Part shown: in pieces, positions 22,674-30,050 of the stretch | Layout of the letters: each line of letters starts with the position of its first letter | Position numbering within the stretch: the stretch's first letter is position 1 | Source: Bryobacteraceae bacterium | GTDB taxonomy: Bacteria; Acidobacteriota; Terriglobia; Bryobacterales; Bryobacteraceae | NCBI GenBank assembly: GCA_030038565.1 | Contig: JASHSS010000821.1 | Location: 1-35,651 of the forward strand | Length of the DNA: 35,651 nucleotides | Direction: 5' to 3' | Translations under genes and position numbers: made by a program | Notes under the pieces: model-generated | Seen by the model: only the letters and a program-made list of their open reading frames with translations | Database searches by the model: none | What the model was told of the DNA's origin: nothing

Positions 22674-24164
22674 ATGGACATCTTAGGAGAACACCTATCG
22701 ATTGCCAGCGCCATGTTCTTGTTGCTGGCGTTAGGGTTGGCGCTGAGCTTCGAATTCGTAAACGGCTTTCACGACACCGCCAACGCCGTGGCCACGGTAA
22801 TTTACACACACACGCTGAAACCCATGATCGCGGTGGTCTGGTCCGGGTGTTGGAACCTGATCGGCGTTCTGCACTCCACCGGCGGAGTGGCCTTCGGAGT
22901 CGTGGCCCTGTTACCGGTGGAGCTGGTGATTCACGTCGGTTCGGCGGCCGGGTTCGCGATGGTGTTCGCGCTGCTGATTTCGGCTATCCTCTGGAACCTG
23001 GGCACCTGGTATTTCGGCCTGCCGGCTTCCAGCTCCCATACCCTGATCGGCTCGATTATGGGGGTGGGGTTGGCCAATTCCATGATGGCGGCCGGGCATG
23101 TCTTCGGGGAAGGGGTGAACTGGGCCAAGGCTTCCGAAGTCGGGATGTCGCTGCTGGTCTCGCCGATTGTCGGCTTCACCTGCTCGGCCCTGTTGCTGAT
23201 GCTTTCGAAGGCGCTCATCAAGCGCGAAGATCTGTACCGCGCGCCCGACAAGGAAAAAGCGCCGCCTCTGTGGATCCGGGGGCTGCTGGTGCTCACCTGC
23301 ACCGGCGTGAGCTACGCGCACGGCTCCAACGACGGGCAGAAAGGCATGGGCCTGGTGATGCTCATCCTCATCGGCATCCTGCCGGCCACCTACGCGGTAG
23401 ACCTCGGCACCAGCCAGGCCTCGGTGCAGCAGATCGCCGAAAGCGCGGTGACGATTTCTTCCCGCATGGACCAGGACGCCCCGGGTATCGCTCTGGCCGG
23501 ATTGCAGACCTCCTCCGACGAGTTGTCCCAATACCTGAAAACCACGGGCGTGGCGAGCGACCTGACCTATGCGGCCATCGGCAACAAGTGCCGCGAGATT
23601 TCCTCGATGTTGCAGGGCAAGGCCAGCCTGACCGAACTCACCGAGGACCAGCGCCGCCTGCTCCGCACCAACCTGTACCTGGTCTCCGAATCGCTCGGCA
23701 AACTGCTCAAGCAGAAGAAGCTCACCGACAGCGCGGATATCGCTGCCGCGGCCACGCTGCACACCCGCATGGACAAGGTCACCAAGTTCATCCCGCTGTG
23801 GGTGAAGGTGGCGGTGGCCATTGCCCTGGGCCTCGGCACCATGATCGGCTGGAAGCGCATCGTGGTGACGGTGGGGGAGAAGATCGGCAAGACACACCTG
23901 ACTTACGCGCAGGGCGCCGCGGCCGAGTTAGTCGCGGCCGGAACCATCCTGGCCGCCGACCACATGAATCTCCCGGTGAGCACCACCCACGTATTGTCCT
24001 CAGGAATTGCCGGGACTATGGCCGCCAACCGTTCCGGCTTGCAGATGGACACCCTGCGCAACCTGCTGCTGGCCTGGGTGCTGACACTGCCGGTGAGCGT
24101 GCTGCTGGGCGCCGGAATTTTCGCTTTCGGCCTGAACGTGGTGTTGCGGCTGGGGCTGAAATAG
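22674..24164 (+). CDS. pit: PiT family inorganic phosphate transporter
   Basis: A 496-residue membrane protein from ATG 22674, which has GGGAGGAGCAGGA immediately upstream. The longer frame from GTG 22590 adds an unlikely hydrophilic extension. The two inverted PiT signature halves are present: GFHDTANAVATVIYTHTLKP (31-50) with PASSSHTLIGSIMGVG near 118-133, and AADHMNLPVSTTHVLSSGIAGTMA near 425-448. The middle GSNDGQKGMGLVMLIL is also typical. About 130 hydrophilic residues (roughly 245-375) between the halves form a cytoplasmic insert with several helices. The protein imports phosphate, usually as a metal-phosphate complex driven by protons or Na+. The upstream 22-bp repeats suggest phosphate-dependent control. 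Confidence 0.93.
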   Translation: MDILGEHLSIASAMFLLLALGLALSFEFVNGFHDTANAVATVIYTHTLKPMIAVVWSGCWNLIGVLHSTGGVAFGVVALLPVELVIHVGSAAGFAMVFALLISAILWNLGTWYFGLPASSSHTLIGSIMGVGLANSMMAAGHVFGEGVNWAKASEVGMSLLVSPIVGFTCSALLLMLSKALIKREDLYRAPDKEKAPPLWIRGLLVLTCTGVSYAHGSNDGQKGMGLVMLILIGILPATYAVDLGTSQASVQQIAESAVTISSRMDQDAPGIALAGLQTSSDELSQYLKTTGVASDLTYAAIGNKCREISSMLQGKASLTELTEDQRRLLRTNLYLVSESLGKLLKQKKLTDSADIAAAATLHTRMDKVTKFIPLWVKVAVAIALGLGTMIGWKRIVVTVGEKIGKTHLTYAQGAAAELVAAGTILAADHMNLPVSTTHVLSSGIAGTMAANRSGLQMDTLRNLLLAWVLTLPVSVLLGAGIFAFGLNVVLRLGLK

Positions 24165-24602
24165 CTTCGCCAGGGCGCTGTTTTCTTCGATATTCAGATC
24201 GATTCGTTTTTACGGCGCTTTTCGCGCCCGGACATTGGGAACCGGTTCCGTACTCCCCTCAACGGGGAGCGCTCCCCGCAGGGAACGTGCCTCTAAGGGC
24301 AGGTGGTAACGCCCCTCGGCGGGTCATATAGGAAGCGTTGTATGCCTGTGCTCCGGATTTACGGTGGCCCCCATGGTTGGGCTCCGGCAGGCAATTCCGC
24401 GAGGACTGCTCCCACCAGGAGCAGTTCCATCTTCAATTTCACGCTAGCACGGGGGGTCCGCGATCCCGGAAGGGGGGCGTCCCTAAATGGTTGGATCGAT
24501 TGGGACGAAAAGTTGCAGACCTTTGTCACCGGTTACCCGAGGGGCGCCGGGAAGGCCGCAGGGGCGCGCCGGGCATCCTTCGCGTTAGGATGGACTCCAG
24601 CC
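24165..24602. other. Gene-free interval rich in palindromes
   Basis: No convincing gene is seen. The stretch holds GGAACCGGTTCC (24238-24249, perfect palindrome), CTCCCC...GGGGAG (from 24254 to 24269) competing with the perfect palindrome GGGGAGCGCTCCCC (24264-24277), and ACTGCTCC-CACCA-GGAGCAGT (24405-24425). A GGCGC-TTTTC-GCGCC hairpin precedes them near 24215-24230. TAGGAT (24586-24591) lies 11 nt before the fucosidase ATG. The dense secondary structure may be an untranslated RNA or repeat debris; I cannot match it to a known RNA. Confidence 0.45.
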
Positions 24603-26222
24603 ATGCTTAAGACGCTGCTTGCAACCCTCCTTCTGGCCGCCACGGCCGTCGCTCAGCGTGACCCATCTGCCGGGTCGCTCAATAAGCCAGAGCGGCTGGA
24701 GTGGTTCCGCGATCTGGGATTCGGCCTGTTCATCCACTGGTCGGTCGATTCGCAAACCGGCGTGGTCATCTCTCATTCGCTGGTTGGCGCCGACGAGGCC
24801 TACACCAACCGCTTCTTCAACGATCTGCCGAAGACCTTCAACCCGCGCAAGTTCTACCCGCAGGATTGGGCGGCTCTCGCCAAACTGGCCGGTATCCGAT
24901 ACGTGGTCTTCACCACCAAGCACCACTCCGGCTTCGCAATGTGGGATACCGCGACCACTGACTTCGGCGTCAGGAACACGCCATTCAAAAGAGATATCAC
25001 GCGTGAAATCCTGGAAGCTTTCAAGGCTCAGGGCATCCGGCCGGGAATCTATTTTTCACCCGATGACTTCCGGTGGCTGTGGAAGAACCGGATCGACGTG
25101 CAGCGCGGTATCCCGAACGTCCAGCCCCGGAACAATCCCGGCCTCATGAAACTGGACCTGGACCAGATTCGCGAGCTGATGACAAACTATGGTCCCATCG
25201 ACATTGTTTTCTTAGACGGCGAGCCGGACCAGCTGCGCGAATTGGCATGGAAGCTCCAGCCCGACACGATCGTCACTCGCGGCGCGATCCAGACACCGGA
25301 GCTGTATGTACCAGGCATCCCTCTGGAAGGCGCTTGGGAAGCGAACTTCACCATGGGTACAGCCTGGCAGTATCAGCCGCAGAATGAAAGCTACAAGACA
25401 GGCGGCCAGGTAATCGATATTCTGGTCGAAACTCGCGCCAAGGGCGGAAACCTGCTGCTGAATATCGGACCCAAGCCCGACGGCGAACTGCCGATCGAGC
25501 AGGAGGAGCGGCTGCGAGAGGTAGCGCTCTGGATGCAGGTCAACCAGGAGTGCATCTACGGCGTGCGGCCGTGGGTGATCACCAATGAGCAGAACATCTG
25601 GTTCACGAAGGCGGCAAAGGGAAACGCGCTCTATGCGATTGTGAAGCAGGAGCCGCGATGGACGCGCGGCCAGTGGCGCGATTTCGTGCTGAAAAGCGTC
25701 GCCGCTACCGCCCAGACGCAGGTGAGCGTCCTGGGACAGAACGGCCGGGTACTGGAATATCGGCCCGAAGTGAATCCGGCGCCCAGCTTTAAGCAGGAAG
25801 CCGACGGCCTGCACATTCGCGCCATGTTTACCCAACGGTTGCAGGATAATAGCCGCTGGCCGAATCCGATCGTCCTGAAGATTACCAACGTAGCCCCGGC
25901 GTTTTTTCCGCCAAAGGTTGAAACCGCCGGCGCCAGGTTGGACCGCTCAGGGCATACCGCAGAGTTGCAAGGCGTCCTGATCGAGATGGGTAAGGCCAGC
26001 AGTCTGGAAGTAGGATTCGAGTACCGCAGCATCGTTGGACTCGACGCCAGCGACCGCTCGATCCCGTGGCGGCAGGGGCCATCCACCACGCTGACCGCTC
26101 CCGGCCCTTTCAACCTTACACTGCCAAACCTGGACCTTGACGGGATCTACGAATACCGCGCATGGGTGAAACACCCGCTGCTGACGGTGTTCGGAGCCGA
26201 GAAGCGCCTGTCGGGCAGGTGA
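24603..26222 (+). CDS. Secreted alpha-L-fucosidase, GH29
   Basis: A 539-residue exported enzyme. The ATG at 24603 is followed by a Sec signal peptide (MLKTLLATLLLAATAVAQ), so the longer upstream frame is rejected. The GH29 barrel is clear: RLEWFRDLGFGLFIHWS, FNPRKFYPQDWAALAKLAGIRYVVFTTKHHSGFAMWDTATTDF, EILEAFKAQGIRPGIYFSP and the strand GPIDIVFLDGEPDQ, whose Asp205 fits the catalytic nucleophile. Also typical are TMGTAWQYQPQ and LLLNIGPKPDGELPIEQEERLREVALWMQVNQECIYG. The C-terminal ~180 residues form beta-rich accessory domains. It releases fucose from glycans in the periplasm or outside. The sequence gives no specific substrate linkage. Confidence 0.93.
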   Translation: MLKTLLATLLLAATAVAQRDPSAGSLNKPERLEWFRDLGFGLFIHWSVDSQTGVVISHSLVGADEAYTNRFFNDLPKTFNPRKFYPQDWAALAKLAGIRYVVFTTKHHSGFAMWDTATTDFGVRNTPFKRDITREILEAFKAQGIRPGIYFSPDDFRWLWKNRIDVQRGIPNVQPRNNPGLMKLDLDQIRELMTNYGPIDIVFLDGEPDQLRELAWKLQPDTIVTRGAIQTPELYVPGIPLEGAWEANFTMGTAWQYQPQNESYKTGGQVIDILVETRAKGGNLLLNIGPKPDGELPIEQEERLREVALWMQVNQECIYGVRPWVITNEQNIWFTKAAKGNALYAIVKQEPRWTRGQWRDFVLKSVAATAQTQVSVLGQNGRVLEYRPEVNPAPSFKQEADGLHIRAMFTQRLQDNSRWPNPIVLKITNVAPAFFPPKVETAGARLDRSGHTAELQGVLIEMGKASSLEVGFEYRSIVGLDASDRSIPWRQGPSTTLTAPGPFNLTLPNLDLDGIYEYRAWVKHPLLTVFGAEKRLSGR

Positions 26223-26318
26223 AGATCTTCGCCGCGGGCGGACGGGTCCCTAAGCCGAGTTCAAGCCGCCGGGTTACTCGTGTAAGATGGCTGGTGACGT
26301 TTGGTTTGAAGCTGAACT

Positions 26319-27884
26319 ATGCCAGTACCTGTACCCGTTGTTACGCCCTTTGTTGATTGCCACGCCCAGGCGGAGATCGACCGAAACGCGCCGCACCCTA
26401 ATAAAAAGAAGATCTTCATCTTCTGCGACGGAACGGGTAACGAATTTACGAACACGCGCGATAGCAAAGACCGGAACGGGAACTCAAACGTCGTTAAGCT
26501 CTACACGGCGCTGCGCGTCACCGACAAGCAGGTCGCCTACTACCACCCGGGTGTCGGTACCATGGGTGATCCCAACATCCGGAACGGCATATTCCGCTAC
26601 TGGTCTAAAGTCAAAGGCCTGGCCTTCGGCGCCGGATTCAAGGCTAATGTGCTGGATGCTTACCGGTACCTGATGGAGGTTTACAACGACGGCGATGAGA
26701 TCTACGTATTGGGCTTCTCGCGCGGAGCTTATACGGCGCGCGCGCTGACCGGGTTGATTTATGGATATGGCCTGCTGTGCCGAGGCAATGAGGGGCACCT
26801 GCTCTACGCATGGAATATGTTTGTTCATGCCGTACAGAGCCAGCGCGCAAGGCTTAAGAAACAGCGCAATCAACGGGGACCCAAATCTCCGCATACCATC
26901 GACCGTAATAGCGCGTTCGCCGAAACTTACTCCCGTCACGTCACCATCCGCTTCATGGGCCTCTGGGACACCGTTTCGTCGGTAGGGTGGATTTACAAGC
27001 CAATCCGCCTGTTGGACATGGCGCGCAATCCCATCATTCAGGTGGGCCGTCATGCCGTGAGCATTGATGAGCGGCGCGCCTACTATCGCGACAACCTTTG
27101 GGGTCCGCCTGTCGACTTCCACGATCCCGAATGGCCCCCAGAGTTGCGCGGCCATGGAAGCCGGCAGGACATTGCACAGGTTTGGTTTCCAGGTGTGCAC
27201 TCGGACGTGGGCGGTAGTTACCCGCAGACGGAAGCGGCTCCGGCTAACGAAGCGCTTGTCTGGATGATTGGCGAACTCCAAAGACACGGGGCCGAACTTT
27301 GCCAGGAGCGGGTGGATATGCTGCTTGGAAAGCCGAGTGGAGTCTATAGCGCCGACGCCATCTACACGCCTGCCCCGGCGCCGGACCACTGCATCCATGA
27401 TTCACTGAAAGGCCTTTGGTGGGTGCTGCAGTTGTTTCCGCAGCAACACTACGACAAGGAAGACGAGAAGATCCAGTGGCGGGTTCCGTACGGCGTGCCC
27501 CGGCACATTCCCAGGCACGCGATTATTCATCCCTCGGCCGTGCGGCGGCTGGAGCGCACCGTTCCAGGCGAGAAGCCGTACCGCCCGCGAAACCTCCAGC
27601 CCGAAGACCTGCAACCATTGCATTCGCCGATACCAGGGACAACGGCCGACCTGACCGGCTGCTTCGTGTACGCTCCCAAAGACCCGCAGTCTGCCGCATC
27701 GGACACCACAGCCGTCCGGCTCGCCAAACTTGTTCTGGGATGGATCAGCTTCGTCCTGTTCTGGATCATCGTCGCAACGGTGGCCTGGTACGTTCTAGGC
27801 GTGATCATCCTCGTCCTGCTTCGTGGGCTGGCGGCGGTGGCGGCGCACACGCCCGGGTTGAGGGATCTGCTTCGGTGGGTCTAG
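26319..27884 (+). CDS. DUF2235 alpha/beta hydrolase (Tle1-like) with C-terminal membrane segments
   Basis: A 521-residue protein. The DUF2235 domain covers about 28-330: KKIFIFCDGTGNEF with the family's DGTxN opening, NSNVVKLYTAL, QVAYYHPGVGTMG, YLMEVYNDGDEIYVLGFSRGAYTARALTG with nucleophile Ser134 in GFSRG, RFMGLWDTVSSVGW and WFPGVHSDVGGSYPQ, where the Asp/His residues fit a catalytic triad. Residues about 465-510 hold two hydrophobic spans (GWISFVLFWIIVATVAWYVLGVIILVLL). The family includes type VI phospholipase effectors, but there is no VgrG, Hcp, adaptor or immunity gene here. A membrane-anchored lipase or esterase is the safer call. The TAG stop lies within the CTAG target of the adjacent repeat element. 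Confidence 0.87.
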   Translation: MPVPVPVVTPFVDCHAQAEIDRNAPHPNKKKIFIFCDGTGNEFTNTRDSKDRNGNSNVVKLYTALRVTDKQVAYYHPGVGTMGDPNIRNGIFRYWSKVKGLAFGAGFKANVLDAYRYLMEVYNDGDEIYVLGFSRGAYTARALTGLIYGYGLLCRGNEGHLLYAWNMFVHAVQSQRARLKKQRNQRGPKSPHTIDRNSAFAETYSRHVTIRFMGLWDTVSSVGWIYKPIRLLDMARNPIIQVGRHAVSIDERRAYYRDNLWGPPVDFHDPEWPPELRGHGSRQDIAQVWFPGVHSDVGGSYPQTEAAPANEALVWMIGELQRHGAELCQERVDMLLGKPSGVYSADAIYTPAPAPDHCIHDSLKGLWWVLQLFPQQHYDKEDEKIQWRVPYGVPRHIPRHAIIHPSAVRRLERTVPGEKPYRPRNLQPEDLQPLHSPIPGTTADLTGCFVYAPKDPQSAASDTTAVRLAKLVLGWISFVLFWIIVATVAWYVLGVIILVLLRGLAAVAAHTPGLRDLLRWV

Positions 27885-28020
27885 GTCTTCGACCGCGTGA
27901 TTTAGTTCTTCCGCTTGGTAGGACAGGCTGAAGGCCTGTCCCACCAATGCCTCACGCATCATGGTGTGACGCGCGTCTTCAGGGAAGCGAATCATGCGGT
28001 CGGGACCTGGCATCCCACGC
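27881..28020. mobile_element. Small palindromic element (MITE-like), copy 1
   Basis: The element (27885-28016, 132 bp) has imperfect terminal inverted repeats: GTCTTCGACCGCGTGATT on the left (27885-27902) and AATCATGCGGTCGGGAC on the right (28000-28016). It is flanked by CTAG (27881-27884) and CTGG (28017-28020), consistent with a 4-bp CTAG target duplication, one side mutated. Inside, TTGGT plus GGACAGGC pairs with GCCTGTCC plus ACCAA around a TGAAG loop (27915-27947). It carries no transposase. It lies between two convergent genes, and its left CTAG contains the stop codon of the DUF2235 gene. Confidence 0.8.
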
Positions 28021-28098
28021 GCGTCACGAGCGAGCGCCGCCGTCGGCCAACCGAACCGTGGCGTGCGCGCACAAGGCATTCCGCCGTGTTCCGATTCG

Positions 28099-29805
28099 TC
28101 AGAACTTCTTCAAAAACTCCAGGAGGGCGGATTTCTGATCTTCGGGCAGGGTGGTGCCGAATGCATCCCCGCTGTGGCCGATGTTGCTGTTGCCGGGTTG
28201 GCTCGTGTCAAAGATCCAAACGTTCGGTCCGGTGGTGTCCAAATCGGCGCGATAGCCGATTTTCACGGGATCGAATTCGCGGTTTCCGACCGCAAACCTG
28301 GCGGGGCGCCCATCCGGATGCAGCAAATCGTAGAGCGTAGGCACAGAACCGTTGTGGAGGTAAGGGGCCGTGGCCCAGGCACCGTTCAGAGGCCGTGCCA
28401 GATAGCGGGCCGTGGCGCGCCAGACCACCGGATTGGCATCCATGCCTGCCTGTTCTGCCGGGCTTATGCCGTCGTCCGCAAAGGCCTTCATCTTCAAGCC
28501 ATCCAGAATCGGGGCAACCGCTTTGGGGAAGGGTATGGTTCCGACCGCTTGGCCGAAGCTGTTGGCGCGATTCGGGTCCGTACCTATTTGCATTTGCGCG
28601 AACATCTTGTCCTGGTGGCAGCCGGCGCATTTCTGATTGAAGATCTGTTCCCCTTTTTTCGCCTGGGCTTCATCGATCGCGCCCAGCACGTCCGCCGGCC
28701 ATTTGGGAGGCTGGAGTTTGTGAGTCAGCAATTCCAACTGGTGCAGGTTGCCGATCCGCAACGTGGATTCGTAGGTCTTAGGGTCGAACACGGCGCCCAT
28801 CCCCAAGGATTGGCCGATGTTTCGCTCCAGGATGGAATTCGTATTGCCGTCATAGTGAATCCACTGGAAGTCCGCGGCCTTCCGCCCGATATTATCGGGA
28901 ACGTTCCAGATAAACGGGAAACTCACGGGCGATTGCATCTTCAGGGCGTATGCCGGGAACAGCAGATTGCGGGCGGCACCGAATGCGTCCACACGTCCGG
29001 GGCCCGGTGCGGTTCCATCGATCAGGAGCTTTCCGTTCTCGAGATAAGCCAGCTTGGCTTTCAGAAGCGCGATGTCGCCCTGGAGCCGCTCCTGGAAGCT
29101 TGACGCGGGCGCAGGGCGTGACGCATCCGCGACAACCGAAGAGACGGAATGAAAGGAGGCATCCGCGGTGGGTGCAGCCTGCACTTCGCCAGCGCTTTGA
29201 ACCGACGGTTCACCGGCGTATTTGCCCGCATCCTGATCCGGTGGAGTGCCGGGCGTGTTGCGCTGCTTTTCGATGGCGACGATCAGAGCCAGCAGCTTGG
29301 GGGGGCTTTTCAGCGCCGCATCCAGCGAGTCCTTCAACTCAATTTGGTAGTCCTGAAGGTTCAGCAGAGCCGGAGCACCGTCGATGCGCACATGCTTGCC
29401 ACGGTAGGTTATCTCGGCGACATGGCATGCCGCACAATTGAAGCCGAGGCTCTCCATCCCGACGGTGCCGGCGTTCCTAGACCGCGATACGGTGACACCG
29501 ACGGGGAGGCCATACGGGTTGGCCGGATTGGCATGATCCGGTAGAAAACCAAAGCGCTCCATCCCCTGGAGAAACGGCTTATCGGTCTTAAGGCTCTTCA
29601 GATTCGCGAGCAATGCGTACGGCATGAGCTCGCTGCCTTCCGCCAAGTGATAGTATTGGTCGCGTTCGGACTGCGTCCAGCCGTTTGCGCTGTAAATGAT
29701 CGCGGTGGTTTCCGCCGCTTCCGGGGAGGGCTGCTGCGCTTTACGGCCACAGGCGGCCAGGAGTGCCAGGGCGGCGAAAATGAGAGGTCTGTGTGGGGCG
29801 CGCAT
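28099..29805 (-). CDS. RoxA-like dihaem cytochrome c lipoprotein (cytochrome c peroxidase superfamily)
   Basis: A 568-residue exported protein from ATG 29805, chosen because it gives a lipoprotein signal (MRAPHRPLIFAALALLAACG; lipobox LAAC, Cys19). Two haem-binding CxxCH sites are present: CAACH in LGFNCAACHVAEITYRG, about residue 125, and CAGCH in KGEQIFNQKCAGCHQDKMF, about residue 395. Other RoxA-type blocks are YYHLAEGSELMPYALLANLKSL, NPYGLPVGVTVSRSRNAGTVGMESLGFNCAACH, FPFIWNVPDNIGRKAADFQWIHYDGNTNSILERNIGQSLGMGA and NGAWATAPYLHNGSVPTLYDLLHP. The family spans rubber oxygenases and bacterial peroxidases, so an oxidative role at the outer membrane or in the periplasm is likely; the substrate is unknown. 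The gene stands between the two copies of the palindromic element. Confidence 0.9.
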   Translation of the reverse strand: MRAPHRPLIFAALALLAACGRKAQQPSPEAAETTAIIYSANGWTQSERDQYYHLAEGSELMPYALLANLKSLKTDKPFLQGMERFGFLPDHANPANPYGLPVGVTVSRSRNAGTVGMESLGFNCAACHVAEITYRGKHVRIDGAPALLNLQDYQIELKDSLDAALKSPPKLLALIVAIEKQRNTPGTPPDQDAGKYAGEPSVQSAGEVQAAPTADASFHSVSSVVADASRPAPASSFQERLQGDIALLKAKLAYLENGKLLIDGTAPGPGRVDAFGAARNLLFPAYALKMQSPVSFPFIWNVPDNIGRKAADFQWIHYDGNTNSILERNIGQSLGMGAVFDPKTYESTLRIGNLHQLELLTHKLQPPKWPADVLGAIDEAQAKKGEQIFNQKCAGCHQDKMFAQMQIGTDPNRANSFGQAVGTIPFPKAVAPILDGLKMKAFADDGISPAEQAGMDANPVVWRATARYLARPLNGAWATAPYLHNGSVPTLYDLLHPDGRPARFAVGNREFDPVKIGYRADLDTTGPNVWIFDTSQPGNSNIGHSGDAFGTTLPEDQKSALLEFLKKF

Positions 29806-29895
29806 TGGGTGATTATATGCCTTCCGCACTGGCGCGAACTCACGGCGGCATCTAAGTGGCACTTGCGCCGGCGGCACCGGGGAACTTCGCCACCT

Positions 29896-30050
29896 CTAGG
29901 TCTTCGACCGCGTGATTTAGTTCTTCCGCCTGGTGGGGCAGGGCTTCAGTCTGCCCCGGACAGGCTGAAGGCCTGTCCCACCAATGCCTCACGCATCATG
30001 GTGTGACAGGCGCGTCTTCAGGGAAGCGAATCATGCGGTCGGGGACCTAG
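29896..30050. mobile_element. Small palindromic element (MITE-like), copy 2
   Basis: The element (29900-30046, 147 bp) has 18-bp imperfect terminal inverted repeats: GTCTTCGACCGCGTGATT (29900-29917) and AATCATGCGGTCGGGGAC (30029-30046), 15 of 18 positions matching as inverted copies. It is flanked by CTAG on both sides (29896-29899 and 30047-30050), a perfect 4-bp target duplication. Inside it has two hairpins, GGGGCAG...CTGCCCC and GGACAGGC-TGAAG-GCCTGTCC, where copy 1 has only the second. Copies 1 and 2 share orientation and most of their sequence. The right CTAG contains the stop codon of the minus-strand gene ending at 30047. Confidence 0.85.

Noticed and set aside
26319-27884. Type VI secretion effector call for the DUF2235 gene
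   Set aside because: No secretion, adaptor or immunity genes in the window; only the fold family supports it.
27881-30050. Composite transposon carrying the RoxA-like gene between two elements
   Set aside because: Each copy has its own CTAG flanks and abuts a different host gene stop, which fits two independent insertions; no transposase and no outer target duplication.
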